Shown piece after piece: positions 35,941-45,217 of a DNA stretch of 64,000 nucleotides (its first letter is position 1; every line of letters starts with the position of its first letter). The translations under genes and the position numbers were made by a program. The stretch covers positions 62,001 through 126,000 of the forward strand of contig NZ_LJIZ01000023.1 of assembly GCF_001420605.1 (NCBI RefSeq), read 5' to 3'. The stretch comes from Bacillus sp. FJAT-25509. GTDB lineage: Bacteria > Bacillota > Bacilli > Bacillales > Bacillaceae_G. The notes beneath the pieces were generated by a model, which had not been told where the DNA came from, did not search any database, and saw only the letters and a list, made by a program, of their open reading frames with translations.

Positions 35941-36432
35941 TTATTCAACTCTTTCTTTTTTTCGAAGACCCGCAAATCCTAATAATCCAAGAAGCCCAAG
36001 CCATCCATAATTGAAATGATTATTATTGGTATTGTCAGTAGTATTTAAAGTATTAGAAACAGGAGTAGGCGTTACATTTACATTTCGTCGATAATAATTT
36101 CCATCATTATTTACTGGGTTATTTACTCCGTTATAATTGTTATTTAACATGTCATTTGATGTATTTTTTATATTATTTTTTGTATTATAATACCCTTCTT
36201 TAACCGTATTTTTAGTATCATAATACCCTTCTTTAACTGTATTTTTTGTATTATTTACAACATGGTTTGGATCATTAAAATTATTGTTAAAACTTCTTTT
36301 GATCTGTTTACCGTTATGATCATAGCTTGGTTCTAATTGTGTAGCATCAGGCCCAGGTGACGCAGCATGAACATTAGTTGAAATTATAAATGATAATGAA
36401 ACAGTGCATAATGTAAGACAAATTTTATTCAT
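35941..36432 (-). CDS. Secreted/anchored Asn-rich protein with WGxxGxxG-like C-terminal tail
   Basis: A 163-residue exported protein. It has an N-terminal signal peptide (residues 1-24, ending VHAAS) and an Asn/Thr/Lys-rich middle with repeated KNTVKEGYYDT/NT units (two clear copies). The C-terminus has YGWLGLLGLLGFAGLRKKE, a small hydrophobic helix and basic tail matching the WGxxGxxG type of sorting tail. ATG 36432 follows GGAGGG; an upstream ATG 13 codons earlier lies before that site. Function unknown. Confidence 0.72.
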   Translation of the reverse strand: MNKICLTLCTVSLSFIISTNVHAASPGPDATQLEPSYDHNGKQIKRSFNNNFNDPNHVVNNTKNTVKEGYYDTKNTVKEGYYNTKNNIKNTSNDMLNNNYNGVNNPVNNDGNYYRRNVNVTPTPVSNTLNTTDNTNNNHFNYGWLGLLGLLGFAGLRKKERVE

Positions 36433-36505
36433 CTTTAACCCTCCTTCTTTATGCATTAATATTTTGTGCATCTTCTAAAGGGATTATATGTGGCAAAAAA
36501 GTCCA

Positions 36506-37264
36506 TTAAATAAAGGCTCTTTTTTTAGAATTTGATGAATTGTACCAGAAATAACAAAGTGCAGTAATGATTAACAAATCAACAAAATCCCCTCCATAAT
36601 ACATTAAGACTGCACCAAATTGAACATCATTAAAACCGTAACTGTCTAATGGATTAGAAAAAAGCAATTTCGATAAAATATCATGACCTGCTATTGCAAG
36701 GATCATAATCGATGAGCGAAACAAAAAACTGAATTTATGAGAAATTGGTTCAATAGCAATGATTGAGATGGTAAATAGATATCCCGAGAGAAACAAATGG
36801 ATATGTACAAAATTTAAGAATAAGGTACTCTTATGCATTAAATTAAATACAGTGGAGGTATATAGTAACCAAAGTCCTCCGATATTTAAAAGTAATGTAC
36901 TAATAGGATGAGTTAATAACTGAACTGGAGCACTTCTTAAAAGACGTGACACACTCCTTGCATGTTGCGTTTTTAATGATGTTAATAATAATGTAATCGG
37001 TCTAGATAAAGCGATAAAAAATGGAGCGAGCATACCAAGTAACAAATGCATAATCATATGGAAAACAAATAGATGGTGACTTAGTTTGGCAATTGGTCCA
37101 ATGACGGAAATTAATATACAAACAAAACCAGTTACCCAAAATATAGAGCGAAACTTTGGCCATGGCTTTTTTTTATGTTTCATCGCAGCAACTAAATATC
37201 CAACAATAAAAAGTAAGATTAATAAAATAATGAGTGGATCAAACGAATTGAAGTTATCTCTCAA
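36506..37264 (-). CDS. CtaG-like cytochrome c oxidase assembly membrane protein
   Basis: A polytopic membrane protein of about 252 residues of the caa3-type CtaG family (PF09678-like). It has about seven hydrophobic helices and conserved His in HHLFVFHMIMHLLLGMLAP. CtaG is thought to help insert copper or assemble the CuA/CuB centre of terminal oxidases. The start is taken as TTG at 37264 after AAAGGTGG; GTG at 37273 overlaps that site. It overlaps the end of the DUF2243 gene, so the two are coupled. Confidence 0.78.
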   Translation of the reverse strand: MRDNFNSFDPLIILLILLFIVGYLVAAMKHKKKPWPKFRSIFWVTGFVCILISVIGPIAKLSHHLFVFHMIMHLLLGMLAPFFIALSRPITLLLTSLKTQHARSVSRLLRSAPVQLLTHPISTLLLNIGGLWLLYTSTVFNLMHKSTLFLNFVHIHLFLSGYLFTISIIAIEPISHKFSFLFRSSIMILAIAGHDILSKLLFSNPLDSYGFNDVQFGAVLMYYGGDFVDLLIITALCYFWYNSSNSKKRAFI

Positions 37265-37724
37265 ATTGACCACCTTTATTTCGAGTTTTAAGAATTAGAA
37301 TGCAACCTATTAATGTCATAATAGAAGCAGTGATATTCCAAGTTAAATCATAGGGCATAATATCGACGTTATATCTAATTTGATGTAGCTTCATCCACTT
37401 ATGCTGTACGGTTCCATCATAAAGTTGAAACAAACCTGCTCCGAGTAAAACTCCACCTACCCATCTTTTAATATAGAGTGATTTTTTTCTCCTTAAATTC
37501 GCAAGCATAAATAATGAGCCTATTGTCGAAAACCAACTAAAGGCATGAAATAGACCATCAGAGATAAGCCCTATACTTGTTGTAGACTTATCGTAAAAAT
37601 GATGCCAATGAAGTAGTTGATGAAAAACTGCTTCGTCAAAAAATGCAACCAATCCAAGTCCAAACAAAATTCCTGACCATAAATTCAAATGAAAATAACT
37701 AGCTGAATTCTCTTGGGTAGTCAT
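37254..37724 (-). CDS. DUF2243 membrane protein
   Basis: A 156-residue integral membrane protein with four hydrophobic helices and the motif FFDEAVFHQLLHWHHFYD (about residues 27-44), typical of DUF2243 (PF10002). ATG 37724 follows GGAAGAG; an upstream start twelve codons earlier lies before that site. It is coupled by overlap to the CtaG-like gene, a common pairing, which suggests a shared role in heme-copper oxidase or copper handling. No direct functional evidence. Confidence 0.8.
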   Translation of the reverse strand: MTTQENSASYFHLNLWSGILFGLGLVAFFDEAVFHQLLHWHHFYDKSTTSIGLISDGLFHAFSWFSTIGSLFMLANLRRKKSLYIKRWVGGVLLGAGLFQLYDGTVQHKWMKLHQIRYNVDIMPYDLTWNITASIMTLIGCILILKTRNKGGQFER

Positions 37725-37879
37725 AAATACTCTTCCTTTCGAAAATGGTATATCTTTCATTTTGCCCCGATTTTTACCTATAAATCGTAATTAGTAAAAA
37801 TTACAATTCAATCAAAAGAGATACTTGGGAATTATAAAGACTGGTGATTGTTTTTAGTTACACAAAACGCGGAGGTAAT

Positions 37880-39115
37880 ATGGATAAAAAACAAACGCGG
37901 AGTTTATGGGCGCTATCTACAGTACCTCTAGTAATGACTTTAGGTAATTCAATGCTGATCCCCGTACTTCCAAAATTAGAACAACAATTAAATATATCTG
38001 GCCTTAAAGTTTCAATGATTATAACTGTGTATTCAGTTTTTGCAATCATTCTTATCCCTATAGCAGGTTATCTATCTGACTTATTTGGAAGAAAAAAAGT
38101 AATCATTCCTAGTTTAATTATTGCGGGAGTTGGGGGGGCCTTAGCTGGCTTTGTTTGTTGGAAATTAGAAAATCCATACGCGTGGTTAATTGTCGGGAGA
38201 ATCATTCAAGGTATCGGTTCTGCTGGGGCAATGCCTGTTGTTATTCCGTGTGTGGGAGATATGTTTAAGGATGAAAATGAAGTTAGTAAAGGATTAGGCT
38301 TAGTTGAGACATCGAATACTTTTGGAAAAGTACTTAGCCCAATACTCGGTTCTGCATTAGCAGCGGTTGTTTGGTATTTACCATTTTTATCAATACCGTT
38401 CCTTTGCTTACTATCAATTATTTTAATTTTAATTTTTGTAAAACCTCCAAAACAACCTATGAGAGCAAAAAGAAAAGATAAAAGAAAGAAAAAGTTTAAA
38501 CTGTTTATTAGATCAATTCGAAAAATATTTCGAAATAATGGAAAATGGCTTTATACGATCTTTATTTTAGGTGCCATTATCATGTTTATTTTATTTGGTA
38601 TGCTTTTTTATTTATCAAAAATATTAGAAAAGCGTTATCACATAATTGGAATATGGAAAGGTTGTGTGCTGGCAATCCCACTTGCTGCATTATCCTACAC
38701 TTCTTATAAAACAGGTAAAAAAATTGGAAATCAAAAAGGCGCCATGAAAAATTGCATTGTCATCGGATTTATTCTCATAAGCCTTTCTTTTGTATTACCG
38801 ATTATCAACAAAGATATCTATATGATTATCACGAGTTTATTGATCAGCGGGATTGGAATCGGAATGTCATTACCAAGCTTAGATGCATTAATCACAGAGG
38901 GGATTGAGAAGGAACAAAGAGGGACTATCACTTCTCTTTATAGTTCTTTACGCTTTGTGGGGGTAGCCGCAGGACCTCCTGCTTTTGCCTATTTAATGAG
39001 TAAACCAGATAATTATATGTTGTATTGTTCCATCATTTTAGGAGTTCTTGGACTTTTTTTGTCCATCAAATATATTAAGCCAAACCAAGATGCAGAAACG
39101 GCTAAATCTAATTAA
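37880..39115 (+). CDS. MFS exporter (multidrug/bacillibactin-exporter-like)
   Basis: A 411-residue, 12-helix MFS carrier. Motif A is GYLSDLFGRKKV, motif C is in GLVETSNTFGKVLSPILGSAL, and a basic loop (KRKDKRKKK) separates the halves. These features place it among drug:H+ antiporters (YitG/YmfD-like). GGAGG lies four bases before the ATG at 37880; an earlier in-frame start 12 codons up is unsupported. Substrate unknown. Confidence 0.82.
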   Translation: MDKKQTRSLWALSTVPLVMTLGNSMLIPVLPKLEQQLNISGLKVSMIITVYSVFAIILIPIAGYLSDLFGRKKVIIPSLIIAGVGGALAGFVCWKLENPYAWLIVGRIIQGIGSAGAMPVVIPCVGDMFKDENEVSKGLGLVETSNTFGKVLSPILGSALAAVVWYLPFLSIPFLCLLSIILILIFVKPPKQPMRAKRKDKRKKKFKLFIRSIRKIFRNNGKWLYTIFILGAIIMFILFGMLFYLSKILEKRYHIIGIWKGCVLAIPLAALSYTSYKTGKKIGNQKGAMKNCIVIGFILISLSFVLPIINKDIYMIITSLLISGIGIGMSLPSLDALITEGIEKEQRGTITSLYSSLRFVGVAAGPPAFAYLMSKPDNYMLYCSIILGVLGLFLSIKYIKPNQDAETAKSN

Positions 39116-39207
39116 AACAAGTCTAGGAATGGCGGGGATTTAAACATAATCGAACCTCCAAAAGTTTTTTCAGTTCCAAAATTTCCTAATATGCCGAATG
39201 AACATTG

Positions 39208-39240
39208 AAGGAGTTTAAAATTAAATTTAGTAAACTCCTT
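39208..39240. terminator. Terminator hairpin between the MFS and MBL genes
   Basis: AAGGAGTTTA (39208-39217) and TAAACTCCTT (39231-39240) form a perfect 10-bp stem between converging genes. A second AGGGAGTTTTAATTTTTT element follows at about 39249-39267. Confidence 0.75.
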
Positions 39241-39301
39241 ACAAAAGTAGGGAGTTTTAATTTTTTACCTATAAATTTAGCCAATTAAGGAGCGTCATTT
39301 T

Positions 39302-40156
39302 TTAAACATATCGTCCATAATCAGGTTTGGCGATTGTGTTGAAGTTTTTAACTAAGTAGTCTAATTGTTCATTTAAATTGTCTTCTAGCAATGGAAAGCC
39401 GTGACCTGTGATTGCTTTTTTAGGATGTAAAGCCTGCAGTTTTTTTACAGAATTCAATGCTGCCTCCCAATCTGTCGTCAAATATCTAGGAGGACCACTT
39501 ATTTCTCTTTTTTGAGTTAGAACTCTGTAAATAGAGTCTTGTTTAACATTAACAAAGGCGTCTCCAGCAATCAATAATTGATCATCATCTCTAAAAAGTG
39601 AAATATGTCCAGGTGAATGACCCGGTGTGTGAATCCATTTCCAATGTGGCATTTCTGGTACAGAACCATCTGCAGGAAGAACATGGATATATTTTCCTAA
39701 ATTAATTCCTTCGTTTGGTAACAATGGCGATAACTTTGCAATTAATCCACCTTCAACTGTACCATCTGGTTCTGGATAATTCTTTTCTCCTGTTAAATAT
39801 GGTAACTCTTTTTCATGCGCATAAACAGGAATATTGAATTCTTTTACTAAATCAAAGATTCCCCCGATATGATCAAAATGTCCATGAGTAAGTATGATCG
39901 CTTTTAATTTGTGTTTTTCACCGAATCTTTTTTCAGCTATATCCAAAATATTATCAAATGATTTTGGCATACCGGCATCAATTAATACCCACTCACTTGA
40001 TAAATTAGGATTTCCGTATAAGCAAAAATTCACAATTTGATTTGTTTCATAAAATAAATCATTCGCTAATTCCATCCCATTGCCACTCGATATTGATGTA
40101 ATAGGCATATAATGAAATTCCTTATTTATTTTTTGTAAATCATTTGAGTTATTCAT
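39302..40156 (-). CDS. MBL-fold metallo-hydrolase
   Basis: A 284-residue metallo-beta-lactamase-fold hydrolase. Metal motif LTHGHFDHIGG (HxHxDH), then HTPGHSPGHISL, AGDAF and GHGFPLL carrying the remaining His/Asp ligands. It resembles glyoxalase II-like or lactonase-like enzymes; substrate unknown. ATG 40156 is preferred (GGAG six bases upstream); an ATG four codons earlier overlaps that site. Divergent from the NHEJ operon. Confidence 0.82.
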   Translation of the reverse strand: MNNSNDLQKINKEFHYMPITSISSGNGMELANDLFYETNQIVNFCLYGNPNLSSEWVLIDAGMPKSFDNILDIAEKRFGEKHKLKAIILTHGHFDHIGGIFDLVKEFNIPVYAHEKELPYLTGEKNYPEPDGTVEGGLIAKLSPLLPNEGINLGKYIHVLPADGSVPEMPHWKWIHTPGHSPGHISLFRDDDQLLIAGDAFVNVKQDSIYRVLTQKREISGPPRYLTTDWEAALNSVKKLQALHPKKAITGHGFPLLEDNLNEQLDYLVKNFNTIAKPDYGRYV

Positions 40157-40303
40157 ACGACTCTCCATTTAAGACTCATGTTGATTAACTTTTTTAGTCT
40201 TCTTTTATAAGATTTTTTTATTCTGATGGAGAAAAAAGCAAATTGAATTAAACCCATTCATTTAACAAAAGCTAATCATAAAAATAAAAAAGGTAGTGGG
40301 TAT

Positions 40304-41140
40304 ATGCATACAGTTTGGAAAGGGACAATCAGTATGGGATTAGTCACAATCCCAGTAAAGTTGTTTTCAGCAGTTGAAGATAAGGATATAAAGTTTCGTC
40401 AATATCATAAGGATTGTAAAACGCCCATCAACTATAAAAAGGTTGCAAGTTGTGATGATGAAGTTACTCCCGAAGAAATCATTAAAGTATTTGAAACACC
40501 GAATGGTAGAGTTGTGGAAATAACTGAAGAGGAAATGAATAAATTAAAAGAAGAATTTGAACTGAAAACAGTATCAATTATTGATTTTGTCAAACTTTCA
40601 GAAATTGATCCAGTTTACTTTGATCGAACATATTATATTGGCCCCGATTCTGGTGGGACAAAGGCATATGCTCTACTTTCGGAAATATTGAAGAAAAGTA
40701 AGAAAATCGGCCTTGCAAAAATTACGATTCGTAGCAAACAGCATTTAGCTGCTATTCGGCCATATAAAAACGCGATTATTCTTGAAACATTACATTTTCC
40801 AGATGAGATTAGAGCAATTGAAAATCTTCCAGGTGGTGTGCCTGAAAAGGCTGGATTGGCGGAACGAGAATTACAGGCTGGTATGATGCTAGTTGAACAA
40901 TTAACGACAACGTTTAATCCAGAAAACTATACTGATACATATCGTACAGCTTTAGAACAATTAATTTCGGAAAAAGTTAATAAAAATGATTATATCGCTA
41001 CAGGACAGGAGAAACCGGCAGAACAAAAAAATGTTGTTGATTTAATGTCTGCATTACAAGCGAGTATCGATCGAACAAAAGGACAAGCAACCCCTCCGAA
41101 AAAGCCTAAAACTAAAGCGCCTAAAAAAGCAACGAGTTAA
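40304..41140 (+). CDS. ku: Non-homologous end-joining protein Ku
   Basis: A 278-residue bacterial Ku: homodimeric beta-barrel ring that binds DNA ends and recruits the ligase. It begins MHTVWKGTISMGLVTIPVKL, the typical opening, and ends with a Lys/Pro-rich basic tail (KKPKTKAPKKATS) of the kind that binds DNA or the ligase. The RBS is GGTAGTGGG. In B. subtilis the ku-ligD genes (ykoV-ykoU) are forespore-expressed under SigG; no clear SigG promoter was found here. It starts a three-gene operon (gaps 13 and 12 bases). Confidence 0.93.
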   Translation: MHTVWKGTISMGLVTIPVKLFSAVEDKDIKFRQYHKDCKTPINYKKVASCDDEVTPEEIIKVFETPNGRVVEITEEEMNKLKEEFELKTVSIIDFVKLSEIDPVYFDRTYYIGPDSGGTKAYALLSEILKKSKKIGLAKITIRSKQHLAAIRPYKNAIILETLHFPDEIRAIENLPGGVPEKAGLAERELQAGMMLVEQLTTTFNPENYTDTYRTALEQLISEKVNKNDYIATGQEKPAEQKNVVDLMSALQASIDRTKGQATPPKKPKTKAPKKATS

Positions 41141-41153
41141 ATAGGAGGTAGTA

Positions 41154-42098
41154 ATGGAGCTAGATCCAATTTTTCCTTTTGAGCCTATTTCTTCAGATAC
41201 TGTACCAATTGGTTCTGAGTGGATTTCGCAAATTAAATGGGATGGTGTTAGAATCCTTACCTATTTTGATGGAAAAGAAGTTAAATTATTTAACCGCAAA
41301 TTAAATGATCGTACAACTATTTTTCCAGAGCTAACAAATATAAAATCCTATACGAATGCTCAATCAATCATTTTAGACGGGGAGGTCATTGCTCTCGATC
41401 AAAATGGTAATCCATCGTTTCATGAGGTAATGCGAAGGGATGGAATTAGGCGCATGGATCGGGTTGATTCAGCTATAGAAGCTGTACCTATTTTCTATAT
41501 GATTTTTGATATTCTTTTTTACAATGGAGAATGGGTTACTCAATTACCTCTACAAGAGAGACAAAATTTATTAATAGAAGCTGTCCAACCTAGCACCCAA
41601 ATTCAATTAGTTCCAAATAATACTGAAGGAGTTGCTTTATTTGAGGTTGCGAAACAGCATAATTTAGAAGGTATCGTATGTAAAAATTTAAATAGTAAAT
41701 ACTCGATCAATGGAAAGCACAATGCGTGGCAAAAAGTAAAAAATTATAAAGACATTATTGCTGTAATCGGTGGGGTAACGTATCGCTCTGGAATTGTTAA
41801 TTCTATTTTAGTAGGACTTTATGACGAAGAGAATCAACTCGTGTTTATAGGGCATGTTGGAACAGGGAAATTAACGAAATCAGAATGGAAAGACCTTACT
41901 ACAGTCATTAATACGATTAAAATAGAAAAAAATCCATTTAGTAGCCAACCGAAAAGAATAAAAGAAGTTCAATGGATTCAACCATTGTTAACTGTGAAAG
42001 TTCAATTCATCGAATGGACTGAAGGTCATTCATTAAGACAACCAAGTATCCAAGCTTTTATCGAAAAAGATCCTAAAGAATGTACTCTTACTGATTAG
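41154..42098 (+). CDS. ATP-dependent DNA ligase (LigD ligase module)
   Basis: A 314-residue DNA ligase. Motif I is QIKWDGVR (adenylated Lys), motif III is FYMIFDILFYNG, motif IV is LEGIVCKN and motif V is WQKVKNY. An OB-fold domain follows (about 205-310). It seals breaks held by Ku. In B. subtilis LigD is one fusion of ligase and polymerase; here the ligase is a separate gene. AGGAGG precedes the ATG. Confidence 0.92.
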   Translation: MELDPIFPFEPISSDTVPIGSEWISQIKWDGVRILTYFDGKEVKLFNRKLNDRTTIFPELTNIKSYTNAQSIILDGEVIALDQNGNPSFHEVMRRDGIRRMDRVDSAIEAVPIFYMIFDILFYNGEWVTQLPLQERQNLLIEAVQPSTQIQLVPNNTEGVALFEVAKQHNLEGIVCKNLNSKYSINGKHNAWQKVKNYKDIIAVIGGVTYRSGIVNSILVGLYDEENQLVFIGHVGTGKLTKSEWKDLTTVINTIKIEKNPFSSQPKRIKEVQWIQPLLTVKVQFIEWTEGHSLRQPSIQAFIEKDPKECTLTD

Positions 42099-42110
42099 GG
42101 GAAGTAACAT

Positions 42111-43355
42111 ATGAACAATTACTTTTTTCAAAAACGTAATAAAATTTATACAGGTTTTTTCTTTATTTTAGGTTTCAATTTAAAAGACGAAAACTTTTTA
42201 GTGGGTCTAAAAAAAGAAAATGATATTTTGCAAATGGGGTCATTCTCAAATGGACTTAGCGAGGAAGAGAAGGTTATTTTGATTAAAGCGATCGAAGCAA
42301 ATAAAAAAAGCAAAAAAGGTAATATAAAATTTGTTGAGCCTGGGATCTGTATTGAACTTGAGTTTCAAAGTATAGAAAATAACCAATTAACAAATGCAAA
42401 ATTTATATCTTTTCAATTACAGCATGCCTGGAATGAATGTACTTGGGATGGTTTACTATTGGGGAATCTTAATTTAGAGGAAGAATTAACTCTTACTAGT
42501 CCAGAAAAAGTAATTTGGAAAGATCCCTATATAAATAAAGAGAGTTTTGTTTCGTATTTAGCTCAAATGTCCACTTATATGCTTCCATTTCTAAAAAATC
42601 GTTTATTAACAACGATTCGTTTTCCGAATGGAATAGACGGTGAATATTTTTTTCAAAAGAACCGACCAGATTATGCTCCGAGTTTTATTAAAACCAAAGA
42701 ACATGAGGGAAATAATTTTATTATTTGTAATGATGTATCAACATTACTATGGTTAGGAAATCAATTAGCTATTGAATACCATATCCCTTTTCAAACTGTT
42801 GAGGCTGAAAACCCGATTGAAATCGTATTTGATTTAGATCCACCTAATACAGATGCATTTCTGTTAGCAATAAAGGCCGCATCGGAAATGAAATTAATCT
42901 TTGATTCTTTTCAAATAAAAAGTTATCCAAAGGTGTCTGGAAGTAAAGGAATTCAAATTCATATCCCAATTAAAGAAAATTCGCTTACCTATGATGAAAC
43001 AAGAGTATTCACATCTTTTATTGCACATTATTTAATTGAAAAATATCCAGATGATTTTACGATTGAAAGATTTAAAAAAAATCGCGGGAATCGTCTTTAT
43101 ATTGATTATATACAGCATGCAAAAGGAAAAACCATTATTTGTCCATACTCTACAAGGGGAAAGGAAAAACCAACTGTTGCTACGCCACTATTTTGGGATG
43201 AGGTAAATGATGAATTAAAAATCGAAACTTTTACAATCCCGTTTGTTCTAAATCGGTTAGAAAATAGTTCTTGTCCGATGTACGACTATTTTGATCAAGA
43301 AAACGGTTCTTTGGTCGATTTAATTTCTAAAATTAAAGAAAATGAATCAAATTAA
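42111..43355 (+). CDS. LigD-type polymerase/primase with N-terminal OB-like domain
   Basis: A 414-residue protein with a C-terminal archaeo-eukaryotic-primase-like LigD polymerase domain (about 130-414). The catalytic FDLDPPN carries two metal-binding Asp. Further motifs are SGSKGIQIHIPI (phosphate/His motif) and RLYIDYIQHAKGKT with the third Asp. The first 115 residues resemble a ligase OB-fold (GFNLKDENFLVGLKK...CTWDGLL) without any adenylation domain, so it looks like a LigD that lost its ligase core. It would fill gaps with rNTPs at Ku-bound ends. RBS AGGGGAAG. Confidence 0.88.
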   Translation: MNNYFFQKRNKIYTGFFFILGFNLKDENFLVGLKKENDILQMGSFSNGLSEEEKVILIKAIEANKKSKKGNIKFVEPGICIELEFQSIENNQLTNAKFISFQLQHAWNECTWDGLLLGNLNLEEELTLTSPEKVIWKDPYINKESFVSYLAQMSTYMLPFLKNRLLTTIRFPNGIDGEYFFQKNRPDYAPSFIKTKEHEGNNFIICNDVSTLLWLGNQLAIEYHIPFQTVEAENPIEIVFDLDPPNTDAFLLAIKAASEMKLIFDSFQIKSYPKVSGSKGIQIHIPIKENSLTYDETRVFTSFIAHYLIEKYPDDFTIERFKKNRGNRLYIDYIQHAKGKTIICPYSTRGKEKPTVATPLFWDEVNDELKIETFTIPFVLNRLENSSCPMYDYFDQENGSLVDLISKIKENESN

Positions 43356-43389
43356 AAACTCCCTAATTATAATTAAAAGGGAGTTTTTT
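43354..43389. terminator. Bidirectional terminator, NHEJ operon and RNase J-like gene
   Basis: AAAAACTCCCT pairs with AGGGAGTTTTT, flanked by A- and T-runs, between two converging genes. Confidence 0.9.
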
Positions 43390-43394
43390 AAGTT

Positions 43395-45068
43395 CTATAT
43401 TTCAATGATTATTGGTAAAATCATCGGTTTTCTCTTCGTTTTCGTAAATAAAAATTGTCCAAGTGACTTTTTAATATTTTGCTTCATAACTCCCCATTGG
43501 AGCTTGTTTTCATCAAGTAATTCATTTATAGATGACGTGACGATTTGATTTACTTCCTTCAATAAACTTTCAGAGTCACGTGCATAGACAAATCCTCTTG
43601 AAATGGTATCAGGACCTGAGATAATCTTTCTTTCCATTTTATTAATTGTGATGACGATTACAAGCATTCCATCTTCAGCAAGCTGTTTTCGGTCTCTAAG
43701 GACAATGTTACCGACATCTCCTATGCCCATTCCATCAACATAAATATTTCCTGCTGGAATTCTTCGGCTTTGAATTGCTTCTGATTGTAGAATATCGACA
43801 ACATCACCATTTTTAATAATAAAAATATTATTTCGTTTGACACCAACAGATTCAGCAAGAGAACGATGATGGTGAAGCATTCTGTACTCACCATGAATCG
43901 GAATAAAATATTTTGGCTTCATTAATGTAAGCATGAGCTTAAGTTCCTCTTGATAAGCATGACCAGAAACATGCATTCCGGTCGAACTTCCTGAACCATA
44001 TATAACATTTGCTCCGAGATTGTAAAAATTATCGATAATTTTAGAAACGTCACGCTCATTACCAGGAATTGGTGAAGCAGCTAAAATCACAGTATCACCA
44101 GGATAAATGTCAACGCCTCTAAAGCTAGAACTAGCTAGACGGGCAAGTGCTGCAAGCGGTTCACCTTGACTACCTGTGCATAAAATTGTAATAGCTTCTG
44201 GTGCGAAACTATTAATTTCATCTTTATCAATTAACATACCTTCAGGGATTGATAAATATCCTTGCTCCATCGCAACTTGAACAACATTCACCATGCTTCT
44301 ACCTAGTAGAGCGATCTTCCGATTTGTAATAATAGATGCATCAACTATTTGTTGCACGCGATGTACATTAGAAGCAAATGTTGAAATAATGACTCTCTGT
44401 TTTGCTTTCATAAAAGCATCTACTATATGCTCTCCAACAATCCGTTCCGATGGTGTTGAACCTGGCCGTTCAGCATTTGTACTCTCAGATAGAAGTAATA
44501 AAACACCTTTACTACCTATTTCGGCCATTTTATGAATATCTGGGTATTGATTGTTAACAGGAGTTAAATCAAATTTAAAATCTCCAGTATGTACTACAGT
44601 TCCTTCAGGCGTTTCAAATACGATGCCTAAGCAATCAGGAATACTATGATTTGTTTTAAAAAATGAAATCGAAAAATGTTCAAATTTAATAACTGAATCA
44701 GAATCGATTAAAATTAGTTCAGTTTCACCTAATAGACCATGCTCTGTTAATTTAAGCTCTATTAATCCAAGCGTTAATCTCGATGCATAGACTGGAATAT
44801 TCAATTGCTTCAAAAGATATGGGATTCCACCAATATGGTCTTCATGACCGTGCGTAACAAATAAGCCTTTAATCTTTTCTTGATTTTCCTTTAGATAAGT
44901 AATATCTGGAATGATTAAATCAACTCCTAATAAACTTTCATCTGGAAACTTAGAACCACAGTCTATTAGAATAATTTCTTTTAAAAATTGAATAGCATAC
45001 ATATTTTTTCCAATTTCATTAATTCCACCCAAGGCAAAGACTGATAGCATACTTTTTGTTGGACTCAA
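43395..45068 (-). CDS. Ribonuclease J paralogue (RNase J1-like)
   Basis: A 557-residue beta-CASP metallo-ribonuclease. The MBL metal motif is THGHEDHIGG, then HSIPDCLG, HTGDFKF and the C-terminal HIHGEYR-type motif (IPIHGEYRM). STFASN and CTGSQGEP are beta-CASP motifs. It is close in length and sequence to B. subtilis RNase J1 (555) over its entire length. But it lacks the rpoY-like neighbour of rnjA, so it may be an additional copy rather than the main housekeeping gene. TTG start after AGGAGGT with spacing eight. Confidence 0.87.
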   Translation of the reverse strand: MSPTKSMLSVFALGGINEIGKNMYAIQFLKEIILIDCGSKFPDESLLGVDLIIPDITYLKENQEKIKGLFVTHGHEDHIGGIPYLLKQLNIPVYASRLTLGLIELKLTEHGLLGETELILIDSDSVIKFEHFSISFFKTNHSIPDCLGIVFETPEGTVVHTGDFKFDLTPVNNQYPDIHKMAEIGSKGVLLLLSESTNAERPGSTPSERIVGEHIVDAFMKAKQRVIISTFASNVHRVQQIVDASIITNRKIALLGRSMVNVVQVAMEQGYLSIPEGMLIDKDEINSFAPEAITILCTGSQGEPLAALARLASSSFRGVDIYPGDTVILAASPIPGNERDVSKIIDNFYNLGANVIYGSGSSTGMHVSGHAYQEELKLMLTLMKPKYFIPIHGEYRMLHHHRSLAESVGVKRNNIFIIKNGDVVDILQSEAIQSRRIPAGNIYVDGMGIGDVGNIVLRDRKQLAEDGMLVIVITINKMERKIISGPDTISRGFVYARDSESLLKEVNQIVTSSINELLDENKLQWGVMKQNIKKSLGQFLFTKTKRKPMILPIIIEI

Positions 45069-45180
45069 AATCCTATACCTCCTAGTACATTGAAAAGTAT
45101 AAACATTTTCCCTTTAGAAATTTCCATATTTTTCTTAGTATGTACTTAAGCGTTAAAATCATTCAATCGACGGTTTTTAT

Positions 45181-45208
45181 AAAAAAAGAGCCGGTGTAAA
45201 CCGTGCTC
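45181..45208 (-). terminator. Terminator after the 68-residue gene
   Basis: On the minus strand GAGC-A-CGGT pairs with ACCG-GCTC, followed by seven T. It separates the small gene from the downstream RNase J-like gene. Confidence 0.85.
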
Positions 45209-45217
45209 ATTTTTGGA

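Noticed and set aside
43395-45068. Assignment as the housekeeping rnjA with RpoY as the small upstream gene
   Set aside because: The 68-residue upstream protein does not resemble RNA polymerase epsilon and has its own terminator.
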